From Saccharospirillum sp039982735 (GTDB lineage Bacteria > Pseudomonadota > Gammaproteobacteria > Pseudomonadales > Natronospirillaceae), in NCBI RefSeq assembly GCF_039982735.1, contig NZ_JBDWXV010000008.1, positions 186,001 through 250,000 of the forward strand: DNA of 64,000 nt, given 5' to 3'. Shown in pieces: positions 25,256 through 34,407 of the stretch (its first letter is position 1; the number at the start of each line of letters is the position of its first letter). The position numbers and the translations under genes were made by a program. Below the pieces are notes generated by a model, which saw only the letters and a list, made by a program, of their open reading frames with translations, searched no databases and was not told the DNA's origin.

Positions 25256-25498
25256 TCACTCGATGGTGACTTCTTCGCTTTCGTGAGGAATTTTAACATT
25301 GCGTGCTGGCACCACGGTGGAGATGGCGTGCTTGTAGACCATCTGGCTCACAGTGTTTTTCAGCAGGATGACAAACTGGTCGAAGCTCTCAATCTGCCCT
25401 TGCAGCTTGATGCCATTTACCAGAAAGATGGAAACTGGAATACGTTCTTTCCGCAGCGCATTGAGGAAAGGGTCTTGTAACGAATGCCCCTTTGACAT
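25256..25498 (-). CDS. hfq: RNA chaperone Hfq
   Basis: Hexameric Sm-like protein that pairs small RNAs with mRNAs. 80 residues: the Sm1 segment (QDPFLNALRKERIPVSIFLV) and Sm2 with YKHAISTVVPAR, including the Y-K-H uridine-binding residues. The C-terminal tail is very short and acidic (about 14 residues), as in pseudomonads and unlike the long tail in E. coli. The ribosome-binding site AAAGGAG is well placed and a perfect TATAAT lies at 25521-25526. Confidence 0.98.
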   Translation of the reverse strand: MSKGHSLQDPFLNALRKERIPVSIFLVNGIKLQGQIESFDQFVILLKNTVSQMVYKHAISTVVPARNVKIPHESEEVTIE

Positions 25499-25520
25499 GT
25501 CGAACTCCTTTTAACGAAGG

Positions 25521-25526
25521 ATTATA
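25521..25526 (-). promoter_or_regulatory. hfq -10 box
   Basis: Perfect TATAAT on the minus strand, 22 bases upstream of the hfq start codon. The -35 region at 17-base spacing (TCGGAA) is poor, so the promoter may need an activator or be read by another sigma factor. Confidence 0.55.
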
Positions 25527-25631
25527 GTAATCGTTTATGGGCATTCCGACAGTGCCGAACGTCATTGGACATTCGGGCACCCGGCCTGCCGTTGATGGAT
25601 TGCTCCAGCGTCACCATCGATACGGCTACCT

Positions 25632-25679
25632 GACAGGATAGTCCGCCTACCCGATTAAGAAAACGGGCAGACTACTGTC
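25632..25679 (-). terminator. Imperfect hairpin downstream of miaA
   Basis: On the minus strand the segments GACAG-TAGTC-GCC-CCG of the two arms pair with small bulges around an A/T-rich loop (ATTAAGAAAA on the plus strand). There is no T-run. It may be a weak terminator after miaA or an upstream element of the hfq promoter. Confidence 0.4.
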
Positions 25680-25827
25680 TTACTACGCAGGTAAGCGTAT
25701 CCTGGGTCGACAAAAAGTCTGGGTTGTCGCGAATTGGCCGGCCAGAGCCCGCCAGATCACTTCACAATCCGCAAGATAATGTGGAATTGTAGGCGAATTT
25801 CAAGCTGATGTGGATGCAATTCGTTTA

Positions 25828-26823
25828 CTAAAGTCCCGATTTACGCAAGATTTGCCACGCCTGGTCAATAATGCGTCGATCCCCATCGGCCCCGGCAGGG
25901 TCGAGCACGGCCAGTTCAGGCCACTTGCGCAACCAGGTCAATTGTCGTTTGGCCAGTTGTCGGGTGGCGGCAACGCCGGTTTCGATCATGGTCGGGTAGT
26001 CGATCTGTCCGTCAAGGTAGTGCCACATCTGGCGATAACCCACGGCCCGAATGCTGGGTAGATCCGGGTGCAAATCCCCTCTCGCCATCAGGGCCCTCAC
26101 TTCCTGCTCAAAACCCTGATCGAGCATCAGTTGAAACCGCCGGGCTATCCGTTCATGCAACACGGCCCGGTCTGCAGGAACCACCGCCAGTTGAATCAGG
26201 TGCCAGGGGAAAGCCCCGGTCGCGTCGTGCGCCAGACGACCCTTGCCGTCGTTCACCGATTCAGCCCAGTAGGCTGAAATTGGCCGGCCGCTGACCCGAT
26301 ACACTTCCAGAGCCCGCGTCACACGTTGCGGGTTTTGCCGATCGATGCGCGCAAACGCAACCGGATCGACGGTTTCCAGCTCGCGCAGCAGCGATGCCAG
26401 CCCCTCGGTTTCCAACTGCACCTGCAGTGCCTGCCGTACCGCATCATCGGCCGGCGGCATGTCAGCCAGCGGCTCCACCAGGGCTTTGAAGTAGAGCATG
26501 GTGCCACCGGTCAGCAGGGGAATCCGGCCGCGCTGCTGAATGTCACTCATGGCAGCCAGAGCGTCGGTTCGAAACCGGGCCGCGCTATAGCTGTCGGCCG
26601 GGTCGCAGATATCGATCAGGTGATGGGGCGCCCGCTGCAGGGTGGCCGCATCGGGCTTGGCGGTGCCGATGTCCATGCCGCGAAACACCTGGGCCGAGTC
26701 GACGCTGATGATTTCGCATTGTCCGGCTTCCACCAGCGACAACGCCAGGTCGGTCTTGCCCGCCGCCGTTGGGCCCATCAGGAAAATCGCCGTTGGCTTT
26801 TCAGCCAGTGCTTGCGGGCTCAC
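25828..26823 (-). CDS. miaA: tRNA dimethylallyltransferase
   Basis: Transfers a dimethylallyl group to A37 of tRNAs reading UNN codons. 331 residues. The P-loop is FLMGPTAAGKTDLAL (about residues 14-28), followed by DSAQVFRGMDIGTAKP and TGGTMLYFKALVEPLADMPP, both family signatures. It starts with GTG at 26821-26823, immediately after the mutL stop TAG, so translation is coupled to mutL. Confidence 0.97.
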   Translation of the reverse strand: MSPQALAEKPTAIFLMGPTAAGKTDLALSLVEAGQCEIISVDSAQVFRGMDIGTAKPDAATLQRAPHHLIDICDPADSYSAARFRTDALAAMSDIQQRGRIPLLTGGTMLYFKALVEPLADMPPADDAVRQALQVQLETEGLASLLRELETVDPVAFARIDRQNPQRVTRALEVYRVSGRPISAYWAESVNDGKGRLAHDATGAFPWHLIQLAVVPADRAVLHERIARRFQLMLDQGFEQEVRALMARGDLHPDLPSIRAVGYRQMWHYLDGQIDYPTMIETGVAATRQLAKRQLTWLRKWPELAVLDPAGADGDRRIIDQAWQILRKSGL

Positions 26824-28713
26824 CTAACGCCCTCTCATAAACAACTTGTCCAGCTCGTCGAGCGACAACTGAGTCCAGGTCGGGCGGCCATGGTTGCACT
26901 GACCACTGCGCTCGGTACGTTCCATATCACGCAACAGGGCGTTCATTTCGGGAATGGTCAGCTTGCGATTGGCGCGTACCGAGCCATGGCACGCCATGCT
27001 GGAGAGAATTTCGTCGCGCCGGGCAACAATGGCATCGGAGGTTTCGTGCTCGATAAAATCGGCCAGAACCGACCGAACCAGCGGTTCCACATCCGCCTGC
27101 TGCAGATAAACAGGCGTCTGCCGAACAATCAGCGCATCTGGCCCCAGACGCTCAATCACCAGCCCGAAGTTTACCAGTAAATGCGCAAATTCTTCGGCGG
27201 CATCGGCCTCGCGCTCACTAACAGAGAGTTTCTGAGGCACCAGCACCGGCTGCGCCTGCAGGCCTTGCTGGTCGTACTGGCGTTTCATGCGTTCATAGGT
27301 AATGCGTTCATGAGCGGCATGCATGTCCACCACAATCAGCCCATGCTGGCTTTGCGACAGGATGAAGATGCCGTGCAACTGGGCAACCGCGAACCCCAGC
27401 GGCGGCATATCGCCGTCAGCCTCGGGCAGGGACTGGGTAGGCCGGTCCCAACCCTGGGTTTCGGGGCGCTCAGTCGCCACCTCCGACGAGGGGTATAACG
27501 CCTGGTAAAAGCCGACCTGATCGGCCACAGAAACCGGCTGTTCCCCTCCCGGGTAAGTTCGCTCATAACCTCCGCCGGGTGCTGAGGTGGGGGGTGACAT
27601 GTCCATACGCTGCTGGGCGCCAAACTCGCCCGCCATAGCGCCGGTGGCCTGAGGCCGCAACGCCTGGGGCGATGCTGACTGCGCCCGGGACGGATCGGAT
27701 TCGGCATCGGGCCGAACCTGCGCCAGCGCCCGGTGCAGTTGCCGAAACAGAAAATCATGCACCAGCCGCTGATCGCGAAAGCGGACTTCGTGTTTGGTGG
27801 GGTGCACGTTGACGTCCACCCCGCTCGGGTCGAGCTGCAAATACAACACGAAACAGGGCTGTCGGCCGTGGTAGAGCACATCCCGGTAAGCTTGCTTTAC
27901 CGCATGCGATATCACCTTGTCGCGCACCACCCGGCCGTTCACAAAGAAGTACTGCATGTCGGCCATCGATCGGGAATACGTCGGCAAACCGACCCAGCCC
28001 GTCAGGTGCAAACCCGCCGCTTCGGCATCGATCACCAGGGCATTGTTCATAAAGTCGGGGCTGAGCAGTTGCGCGACCCGGCGTTCCTGCTCGGCCTGGG
28101 TCGTGGCCGGGCGCAAGGCGTGAATGGTCCGGTTGTTGTGACGCAGGCTAAAACCCACATCAAAACGGGCCAGCGCCTGACGCTTCACCACTTCTTCGAG
28201 GTGGTTGTATTCGGTTTTCTCCGTGCGCATGAACTTGCGCCGGGCCGGGGTATTGAAAAACAGATCGCGCACTTCGACGGTTGTGCCATCGGTATGGGCC
28301 GCGGGGAGAATCTCGGTGTTCATATCCTGGCCGTGCGTGTTCACTTGCCAGGCTTCGGCTTGCTCGGCTGGCTTCGACGTCAGCATCAGGCGCGATACCG
28401 AGGCAATACTCGCCAGTGCCTCGCCACGAAAGCCCAGTGAGGCGACGGCTTCCAGTTCATCGAGATTGTGAATCTTCGAGGTGGCGTGTCGATTCAGCGC
28501 CATGGCCAGGTCGTCCCGGACAATACCCGAGCCGTTATCGCGGATGCGCATCAGCTTCACGCCACCCTGCTCGATTTCGACATCCACGCGGGTAGCACCA
28601 GCATCCAGGCTGTTCTCAACCAATTCTTTCACCACCGAAGCGGGCCGTTCCACTACCTCCCCCGCCGCTATCTGGTTCGCCAGCCGGGGAGAGAGTGTTA
28701 ATATTCGACGCAT
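26824..28713 (-). CDS. mutL: DNA mismatch repair protein MutL
   Basis: Links MutS recognition to strand incision. 629 residues: an N-terminal GHKL ATPase with ELVENSLDAGA, DNGSGI and SLGFRGEAL (about 30-101), a transducer domain with VNVHPTKHEVRF (about 301-312), a variable Pro/Ser linker (about 335-435) and the C-terminal dimer domain. The dimer domain has DMHAAHERITYE (463-474), matching the endonuclease motif DQHA(x)2E(x)4E except for Met at the Gln. This fits a nicking MutL in an organism without MutH. It lies between the amidase gene and miaA, as in E. coli. Confidence 0.97.
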   Translation of the reverse strand: MRRILTLSPRLANQIAAGEVVERPASVVKELVENSLDAGATRVDVEIEQGGVKLMRIRDNGSGIVRDDLAMALNRHATSKIHNLDELEAVASLGFRGEALASIASVSRLMLTSKPAEQAEAWQVNTHGQDMNTEILPAAHTDGTTVEVRDLFFNTPARRKFMRTEKTEYNHLEEVVKRQALARFDVGFSLRHNNRTIHALRPATTQAEQERRVAQLLSPDFMNNALVIDAEAAGLHLTGWVGLPTYSRSMADMQYFFVNGRVVRDKVISHAVKQAYRDVLYHGRQPCFVLYLQLDPSGVDVNVHPTKHEVRFRDQRLVHDFLFRQLHRALAQVRPDAESDPSRAQSASPQALRPQATGAMAGEFGAQQRMDMSPPTSAPGGGYERTYPGGEQPVSVADQVGFYQALYPSSEVATERPETQGWDRPTQSLPEADGDMPPLGFAVAQLHGIFILSQSQHGLIVVDMHAAHERITYERMKRQYDQQGLQAQPVLVPQKLSVSEREADAAEEFAHLLVNFGLVIERLGPDALIVRQTPVYLQQADVEPLVRSVLADFIEHETSDAIVARRDEILSSMACHGSVRANRKLTIPEMNALLRDMERTERSGQCNHGRPTWTQLSLDELDKLFMRGR

Positions 28714-28809
28714 GCCATAACCTTCAATTACTCAAGTTCCGGGGCTCTGTTTTGCACGATTGCCGGATGTTCCGTGCCAGCGCTAATCGTTCAATTTCCA
28801 ATGCCACCC

Positions 28810-30165
28810 CTAACCCTGTGGAATCAGAATCACCTGACCAATGCGAATGGAAGAACCGTTCAGTTGGTTCACTTCACGCAATCGGCTCACCGAGGTGTTA
28901 TTGCGCGAGGCAATGCCCGACAGGGTATCGCCACTGACCACCACATAGCGACGCAAGGTGCCCGCTTCACGCTTTTGCCAGGCCACCCAGGTACCCGGAG
29001 GCGGGTTACTTTCGAACCATTGGGTCACTCCCTGGCGAATGGCCGTTGCCAGTTGCCGGCGATAATTTGCTGAGCCAAGATTCGCCTCTTCGGTCGGGTT
29101 GGAAATAAAGCCGGTTTCAACCAGCACCGACGGTACATCCGGCGATTTCAGAACCGCAAAACCGGCTTGTTCAACGCTGCTCTTATGCATTCGGGCCACT
29201 TGTTTCATGCGCCCCAGAATGTCGCTGCCCACATCCAGACTCGACCTCAGTGTTGCTGTCATCGACAAGTCAACCAGCACTGAGCGCAGTATTTCGTCTT
29301 TGTCTTCCAGGCTAATGCCGTTCACACCGCCAATCACATCGGCCGCATTCTCCTGGTTGGCCAGATACCCGGCCATGGCCGAGGTGGCGCCACTCGACGA
29401 CAACGCAAAAACCGATGCTCCCGAGGCCTGCGGGCTGGTGAAGGCGTCGGCATGAATGGATATAAAGAGGTCCGCGCGTTTTTCGCGAGCTAGCTCGCGC
29501 CGGCGTTGCAGCGATAAATAGTAATCACCGGTACGCATCAGCACCGGTTCATAACCCCGCAGCTCGTCCAGTTGATCGTAAAGTTCCCGGGCAATGGCGA
29601 GCACCACGTCTTTTTCCCGCGTGCCGCTCGGGCCAATGGCGCCCGGGTCTTCACCGCCGTGACCGGCATCAATCGCCACGACGATGTTGCGCTGCTGGTT
29701 CGACAGATCATCGGCACTGCGACTGACCTGGCGTTCGCTCGGCTCCATGGACAGGCCCGGTGGCCGCTCCAGATCGAGCACCAGGCGATGCCCGTACTGC
29801 TCGTTCGGCCGTAAAACAAAGCTGCGCGGGCTCAGTTGGGTGGATAAGTCGAGCACCACGCGCAACTCTCCGCCCTCTCGCTGGGCACTGCGAATGCGGG
29901 ACACGCCGCTGTTTTCCAGCGACAGACTTTCCAGGTTGGTATCAAGAGACACATCACTGATATCAACGACCACCCGGCTCGGATTGGACAACACGAATAC
30001 CCGGTGTTCGACCGGACCGCTGAGGTCAAAGACCAGGCGAGTATTATCCGGCGCGGGCCAGATACGAGCGTCTTCAATTTCTGTGGCCCGGACCCCGCCA
30101 GCAGCACTGACCAGCCCCACAAGCACCAGCAAAGGTGCCGCAAAGCTTACAAACCATTGTTTCAT
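28810..30165 (-). CDS. amiB: N-acetylmuramoyl-L-alanine amidase with AMIN and LysM domains (AmiB/AmiC type)
   Basis: Periplasmic zinc amidase that cleaves septal peptidoglycan so daughter cells can separate. About 451 residues: a signal peptide (hydrophobic core about 5-20, cleavage near VRA), an AMIN domain (about 28-125) that targets the septum, and the Amidase_3 catalytic domain with IDAGHGGEDPGAIG (zinc ligand His), SIHADAF and VETGFISNPTEE. One C-terminal LysM repeat follows (about 405-449, YVVVSGDTLSGIASRNNTSV). The ATG at 30165 is preferred over one eight codons earlier. It sits between tsaE and mutL, the AmiB position of E. coli. Confidence 0.93.
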   Translation of the reverse strand: MKQWFVSFAAPLLVLVGLVSAAGGVRATEIEDARIWPAPDNTRLVFDLSGPVEHRVFVLSNPSRVVVDISDVSLDTNLESLSLENSGVSRIRSAQREGGELRVVLDLSTQLSPRSFVLRPNEQYGHRLVLDLERPPGLSMEPSERQVSRSADDLSNQQRNIVVAIDAGHGGEDPGAIGPSGTREKDVVLAIARELYDQLDELRGYEPVLMRTGDYYLSLQRRRELAREKRADLFISIHADAFTSPQASGASVFALSSSGATSAMAGYLANQENAADVIGGVNGISLEDKDEILRSVLVDLSMTATLRSSLDVGSDILGRMKQVARMHKSSVEQAGFAVLKSPDVPSVLVETGFISNPTEEANLGSANYRRQLATAIRQGVTQWFESNPPPGTWVAWQKREAGTLRRYVVVSGDTLSGIASRNNTSVSRLREVNQLNGSSIRIGQVILIPQG

Positions 30166-30208
30166 TAACCGTCCCATCAATAAGTACATCGTGCTCGCCG
30201 CAACCCCA

Positions 30209-30703
30209 TTACAACGCCTGTCCGGCCAGTTGCTGACTCAGTTGATCGACGATTTGCTGACCGGCTGTTGTAGCCCCGTCAAATCTGAGCAATCGACCGC
30301 CGCTGCCATCAGCGGCCCCGGCATCGCTGAAATGTACCACGACATCGGCGTCTGGCAACACGCCAGCCCCGCGCTCCGGCCATTCCACCAGCCACAGGGT
30401 GTCTGGCAGCAGGTAGTCACGCAGGCCCATAAATTCCAGCTCTTCAGCGTCGGCCAGGCGGTAGAGATCGAAGTGAACCACGGTTATACCGTCGCAGTCG
30501 TAGGGCTCAAGCAGCGTGTAGGTCGGGCTCTTGACCCTACCCGGCCAACCACAAGCCTGAATCACCGCGCGGCTCAGGGTGGTTTTGCCCATACCCAGGG
30601 TACCATCAAGATAAACGATGCCCCCTTTTGCGGTACGCACTGCGTTTGCCAGGCTGCGACCTACTGCATCCATGGCAACTTCACTGACAGTGATTGATAA
30701 CAC
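30209..30703 (-). CDS. tsaE: tRNA threonylcarbamoyladenosine biosynthesis ATPase TsaE
   Basis: ATPase that works with TsaB and TsaD to make t6A37 in ANN-decoding tRNAs. About 164 residues from a GTG at 30701-30703, chosen because VLSITVSEVAMDAVG aligns with the E. coli N-terminus; a longer frame reaches to an ATG at 30760. The P-loop GTLGMGKTTLSRA, then KSPTYTLLEPYD, HFDLYRLADAEELEFMGL and VEWPERGAGVLP are the family hallmarks. nnrD, which normally lies between queG and tsaE, is missing here. Confidence 0.93.
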   Translation of the reverse strand: MLSITVSEVAMDAVGRSLANAVRTAKGGIVYLDGTLGMGKTTLSRAVIQACGWPGRVKSPTYTLLEPYDCDGITVVHFDLYRLADAEELEFMGLRDYLLPDTLWLVEWPERGAGVLPDADVVVHFSDAGAADGSGGRLLRFDGATTAGQQIVDQLSQQLAGQAL

Positions 30704-30850
30704 GATGTTCTGCTTCTCCCCGGCTGGCCAAATCACACCTAAACACACAAAGTGTAACATCAAGCTGCCACCGGTGCGGAGCCCATGGGTTGTCTAACGC
30801 CCTGGATGGCCGCACACTTTACACCCTGCTTCCAAACTGGCCCTTGCTGC

Positions 30851-31936
30851 ATGCCCGCTGATACTCAAGCCATTCCCAGCCTCGATCTGGTTCATCTGAC
30901 ACAACGGATCAAGTCTGAAGCAGCCGCCCTGGGGTTTCAGGCGGCCCACATTGGCACCGGCAATACCGAAGCGCACCGGGCGAGCTATCTGGCCTGGCTG
31001 GAGGCGGGCTATCACGGCACTATGGAGTGGATGACCCGCAATCTGGATAAGCGTTTCAACGCGGCTGAGCTTCACTCCGGTTCACTGCGTTCCATTTCCG
31101 TGCGCATGGACTACCGGCCCGAGGGCGACATGCAAGCTGTGCTTGATGACCCAAACCAGGCCTACATCTCGCGCTATGCACTCGGCCGCGACTATCACAA
31201 ACTGATGCGCAAGCGCCTGACCCAACTGGGCAAAACCATTGAAACCTGGGTCGGAGAACACGGCTTCAGAGCCTTTGTAGACAGCGCACCGGTTCTGGAG
31301 CGCCAGCTGGCGCAACAAAGTGGCATGGGCTGGCTGGGTAAAAACACCCTATTGCTGAACCAGCAGGCTGGCAGCTATTTCTTTCTGGGCGAGCTGTTTA
31401 CCAACCTGCCATTACCACTGGACGCCCCCTTTGAAAGCCAGCACTGCGGCAGCTGCAATCGCTGCCTGACCGACTGCCCGACCGATGCCTTTGTGGGGCC
31501 GGGCGTACTGGATGCCCGTAAATGCATCAGTTACCTGACCATCGAACACAGCGGCCTGATCCCGGTTGAACTGCGCAGCAAAATGGGCAACCGCATTTAT
31601 GGCTGTGACGATTGCCAGATCGTCTGCCCGTTCAACAGTTTCAGCGAACCGACCCGGGAAGCCGATTTTCAGCCTCGCCACTCACTGGACAACATCAGCC
31701 TTCTAACTCTGTTCACCTGGGACGAAGCCACCTTTCTGAGCAACACCGAGGGCTCTGCCATTCGCCGCATCGGCTTTGAGCAGTGGCAGCGCAACCTGGC
31801 CGTTGCCCTTGGCAATGCGCCGACCAGCGAGGCCATTATCGGGGCCCTGCAACGTCGCTACCCGGACGCCAGCCCGCTGGTTCAAGAGCATATTCGCTGG
31901 GCACTGGAGCAACATGGTCGGGTCGGAACGGTCTAG
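30851..31936 (+). CDS. queG: Epoxyqueuosine reductase
   Basis: Cobalamin- and iron-sulfur-dependent enzyme that performs the last step of queuosine synthesis in tRNA. About 361 residues from the ATG at 30851, which best fits the family N-terminus; an ATG 22 codons upstream has GGAG only three bases away. Seen: SRYALGRDYHKLMRKRL, FVDSAPVLERQLAQQSG (catalytic Asp region), and two ferredoxin-like clusters, CGSCNRCLTDCP and CISYLT...YGCDDCQIVCP. It is divergent from tsaE. It ends 15 bases before the convergent yigZ-family gene. Confidence 0.94.
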   Translation: MPADTQAIPSLDLVHLTQRIKSEAAALGFQAAHIGTGNTEAHRASYLAWLEAGYHGTMEWMTRNLDKRFNAAELHSGSLRSISVRMDYRPEGDMQAVLDDPNQAYISRYALGRDYHKLMRKRLTQLGKTIETWVGEHGFRAFVDSAPVLERQLAQQSGMGWLGKNTLLLNQQAGSYFFLGELFTNLPLPLDAPFESQHCGSCNRCLTDCPTDAFVGPGVLDARKCISYLTIEHSGLIPVELRSKMGNRIYGCDDCQIVCPFNSFSEPTREADFQPRHSLDNISLLTLFTWDEATFLSNTEGSAIRRIGFEQWQRNLAVALGNAPTSEAIIGALQRRYPDASPLVQEHIRWALEQHGRVGTV

Positions 31937-31951
31937 GGGGTTTACCTGACA

Positions 31952-32578
31952 CTAGTTAGCCTCCGGCGATGCCCCTAACCGGTGTTCCATCAGATCATTC
32001 CGGTGCGGCGCCAGGGCGCAGAAATCACGACGAAGGTCTGCGAGCTGGCTCTCGGGCACCGTCACCTCCATCGTCACTCCAGTGGTGTATTCGATTCCCC
32101 CGGGAAGTAGCTGGTAGCGCTCCAGTAACCGGCGCAGTTCACTTTCCAGTGCGAATGGGCAGGCAAACACCCAGGGGTGCTGGGTTTCAACCGGCACCCA
32201 CTCGGCCTGGTCCAACGCCTGGGAAATGGCGCCACCGTAGGCGCGAACCAGGCCACCCGCCCCCAGTTTGACGCCTCCGAAATAGCGCACCACCACCGCT
32301 AGCACGTTCACCAGCCGCTTGTGGCTGATCACATTGAAGATGGGTTTGCCAGCCGTGCCCGAGGGTTCACCGTCGTCACTCATACCGCTGTCGCCATCAA
32401 CATAGAACGCAAAGCAGATATGCCGGGCATCGGAATACTGGCTACGCAACTCTGCCAGACGGGCCTGCACGGCAGCCCGGTCGGTCACCGGCTCCACCCA
32501 GGCCAGAAACCGGCTCTTTCGGACTTCAAGTTCCGCAAAAACAGGCGCTTTTAACGTGCAATTCAACCAAACCACCAA
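31952..32578 (-). CDS. yigZ: YigZ/IMPACT family protein
   Basis: 208 residues with the UPF0029 (IMPACT) N-terminal domain, recognisable by SGMSDDGEPSGTAGKPIFNV and VVVRYFGGVKLGAGGLVRAYG, and a ferredoxin-like C-terminal domain (about 140-200). The eukaryotic relative IMPACT regulates the GCN2 kinase. The bacterial role is unsettled; nucleic-acid or ribosome binding has been proposed. The start overlaps the end of the upstream SGNH hydrolase gene by 16 bases, so the two are translationally coupled. Confidence 0.9.
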   Translation of the reverse strand: MVVWLNCTLKAPVFAELEVRKSRFLAWVEPVTDRAAVQARLAELRSQYSDARHICFAFYVDGDSGMSDDGEPSGTAGKPIFNVISHKRLVNVLAVVVRYFGGVKLGAGGLVRAYGGAISQALDQAEWVPVETQHPWVFACPFALESELRRLLERYQLLPGGIEYTTGVTMEVTVPESQLADLRRDFCALAPHRNDLMEHRLGASPEAN

Positions 32579-33165
32579 CTGCGATCATTGCTGACCAGAT
32601 CGAATATTTTCCGGTGACCAAAAGACCCAGGATGCAGGCGGTCGCCCTGATTCAGTTCGCGCCGGTATTGGACGTCGTCCTGAAGCGAGGTAAACAGGTC
32701 AACATAGGGGACCCGGGCCCGGGCGCAGAGTTCACGAAAGCCACCATTAATGCGCTTTATCCGGGCATTTTGCGCCGGATCGTAAACCGCGGGCGGCCCT
32801 ACCAGGAGCGGCTTGTAATGCCCATGCACCTGCTTCAGCAGCGTGCTCAGATTCTGCCATGAGGTTTTGGCTGGCAGCGGGTCTGCGCCCCCCACCCCCA
32901 CAGCATCCATCAGCCCAAACGCCAGAATCAGCCGGTTATCAGCACCGAGGGGCATCCTTGGCTCCAGCTCACTCAGCCGCCCAATTACAGCCTCGCTATT
33001 CTGGCCAACGATACCCAGGTTGTAGTAATTCAATGGCCCATGGCCTGCGCGAACGCTGTCGATCAGCGGGCCAGCCCAGCCCCGGTGTCCAGGGTCACCC
33101 TCGCCGCTGGCGATGCCATCGCCAAGCACACAAATATTAAGGTCTGTCAGCAATACGGAGCTCAT
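32563..33165 (-). CDS. SGNH/GDSL-like hydrolase
   Basis: About 200 residues from the ATG at 33165 (GAGATGGT just upstream). It has the layout of an SGNH esterase: block I ICVLGDGIASGEGD with Gly-Asp-Gly instead of Gly-Asp-Ser, a block II-like YYNLGIVGQNS, block III-like ILAFGLMDAVG and block V DRLHPGSFGHRKI with the Asp and His of the triad. The serine at the usual nucleophile place is replaced by glycine (GDG), with another Ser three residues on, so activity is uncertain. No signal peptide is seen, suggesting a cytosolic acyl-esterase or thioesterase-like protein. Confidence 0.75.
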   Translation of the reverse strand: MSSVLLTDLNICVLGDGIASGEGDPGHRGWAGPLIDSVRAGHGPLNYYNLGIVGQNSEAVIGRLSELEPRMPLGADNRLILAFGLMDAVGVGGADPLPAKTSWQNLSTLLKQVHGHYKPLLVGPPAVYDPAQNARIKRINGGFRELCARARVPYVDLFTSLQDDVQYRRELNQGDRLHPGSFGHRKIFDLVSNDRSWWFG

Positions 33166-33342
33166 ACCATCTCTACTGCGGTGATCGTTCAGCCAGTATA
33201 TCGGCAAACGACTCGGTCTTCTCCAGTCACCTGCGTCACATTAGCCGGTTCAGGCAGCGCCAATTCCTGCTTTCACCTTTTCGCCGCTGATCTGGCTGGT
33301 TATAGTGTTGGCTGTCTCCGGCTATCCAGACTCGAGTGCGCC

Positions 33343-34407
33343 ATGAAAATAAAAACGTTATCCCTGCTTACCCTCACTGCTGCTATTGGCTCGGTTCAAG
33401 CTGAAAATCTGAAACCCGCTAACTGGGTGCTGCTGCCTGCCATTGGCTCAAGCCCCGAAACCGGCTTTCAATACGGCGCTTATGTGATGCGCCAGTTTGA
33501 ACAAATCAGCCTGAACCAGCCTCAGGACCGTCTGGAACTGTTGCTGCAAGGCACCGCCAAAGGCCAGTTCCAGGCTTATATCTGGCCCGATTTTTATGTA
33601 TCCGGTGGTGACTGGAACCTTTATGGCACCCTGGGCGGCAAATACTGGCCAACGCCCTATTACGAGCAAGGTAACGATACCGGTTTCGACGATGACGAGG
33701 AGATCTATGACCTCACGACCATTGAAACCGAGTTCGGCGCAGCCTATCGGGTGACACCCACCCTGCGAGTCGGGGGCCTTGTGTTCGCCGACAATGAATC
33801 AATAGAAGACGATGCCAGCGACCCGCTACTGAGCAGCGACCAGCGCGGATTTGAAGGCGGCTTTTACAGTGGCCTCGGGCTGACGGCGCGCTGGGATACC
33901 CGTAACGACAGAGACTGGCCGACGGCAGGCTCACAGGCGAGCTTCACCGGCCGCCAGTATTTCGAATTCCTTGGCAGCGACGATAATTTCGGCACCATAG
34001 AAACCGATGTCGGCCACTACATTGCCCTGGGCGATGACGTCATCGCACTCGGTGCCAACTACGATTTTGGTTGCGAGACCACCCCCTTCAGCCGCCTACC
34101 TCGCCCGGCCGGTGCCCGCACCCTGCGCGGTGCCGATGGCAACCTCTGGGTCGATCACCACTTGCTCGGTCTGCAATCGGAATACCGGATGACACTCACC
34201 CAGCGCTGGGCGGTGACCGGTTTTCTCGATACCGCCCAGGTGGCCAGTGAATTAAGCGAGTTCGGCGCGGACCGTTTCCACACCAGCATCGGCGGCGGCA
34301 TTCGTTATTCCACCATCGCCGATTCCCGCTTTAACATTCGCGCCGATTTTGGTCTGGTCGACATGGAAAGCTTTGGGTTTGCGATCAGCGTGGGTGAAGC
34401 GTTTTAA
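33343..34407 (+). CDS. BamA/TamA-type (Omp85) outer-membrane beta-barrel protein without POTRA domains
   Basis: 354 residues from the ATG at 33343. An N-terminal signal peptide (MKIKTLSLLTLTAAIGSVQA) is followed by alternating amphipathic strands: GFQYGAYVMRQFEQ, GFYSGLGLTARWDTRNDRDWPTAGSQASF, ANYDFG and GGGIRYSTIADSRFNIRADFGL. It ends in an aromatic residue (EAF), as outer-membrane barrels do. The RWDTRNDRDWPTAG segment and the C-terminal strands resemble the bacterial surface antigen (D15) barrel. No POTRA repeats fit in this length. Likely an orphan barrel with an unknown cargo or permeability role. Its stop overlaps the next start (TAATG). Confidence 0.78.
   Translation: MKIKTLSLLTLTAAIGSVQAENLKPANWVLLPAIGSSPETGFQYGAYVMRQFEQISLNQPQDRLELLLQGTAKGQFQAYIWPDFYVSGGDWNLYGTLGGKYWPTPYYEQGNDTGFDDDEEIYDLTTIETEFGAAYRVTPTLRVGGLVFADNESIEDDASDPLLSSDQRGFEGGFYSGLGLTARWDTRNDRDWPTAGSQASFTGRQYFEFLGSDDNFGTIETDVGHYIALGDDVIALGANYDFGCETTPFSRLPRPAGARTLRGADGNLWVDHHLLGLQSEYRMTLTQRWAVTGFLDTAQVASELSEFGADRFHTSIGGGIRYSTIADSRFNIRADFGLVDMESFGFAISVGEAF

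Larger units (their letters stand above)
25499..25827. other. hfq promoter region between miaA and hfq
   Basis: 329 bases between miaA and hfq, both on the minus strand. It contains the hfq -10 box near the right end of the transcript start and an imperfect long hairpin at 25632-25679. No small ORF with a ribosome-binding site was seen. In E. coli several hfq promoters lie inside miaA; here there is room for them in the gap. Confidence 0.6.

Noticed and set aside
33040..33342. 101-residue upstream extension of the outer-membrane barrel frame
   Set aside because: The signal peptide begins at 33343; the extension lies opposite the SGNH hydrolase gene and would bury the signal peptide.
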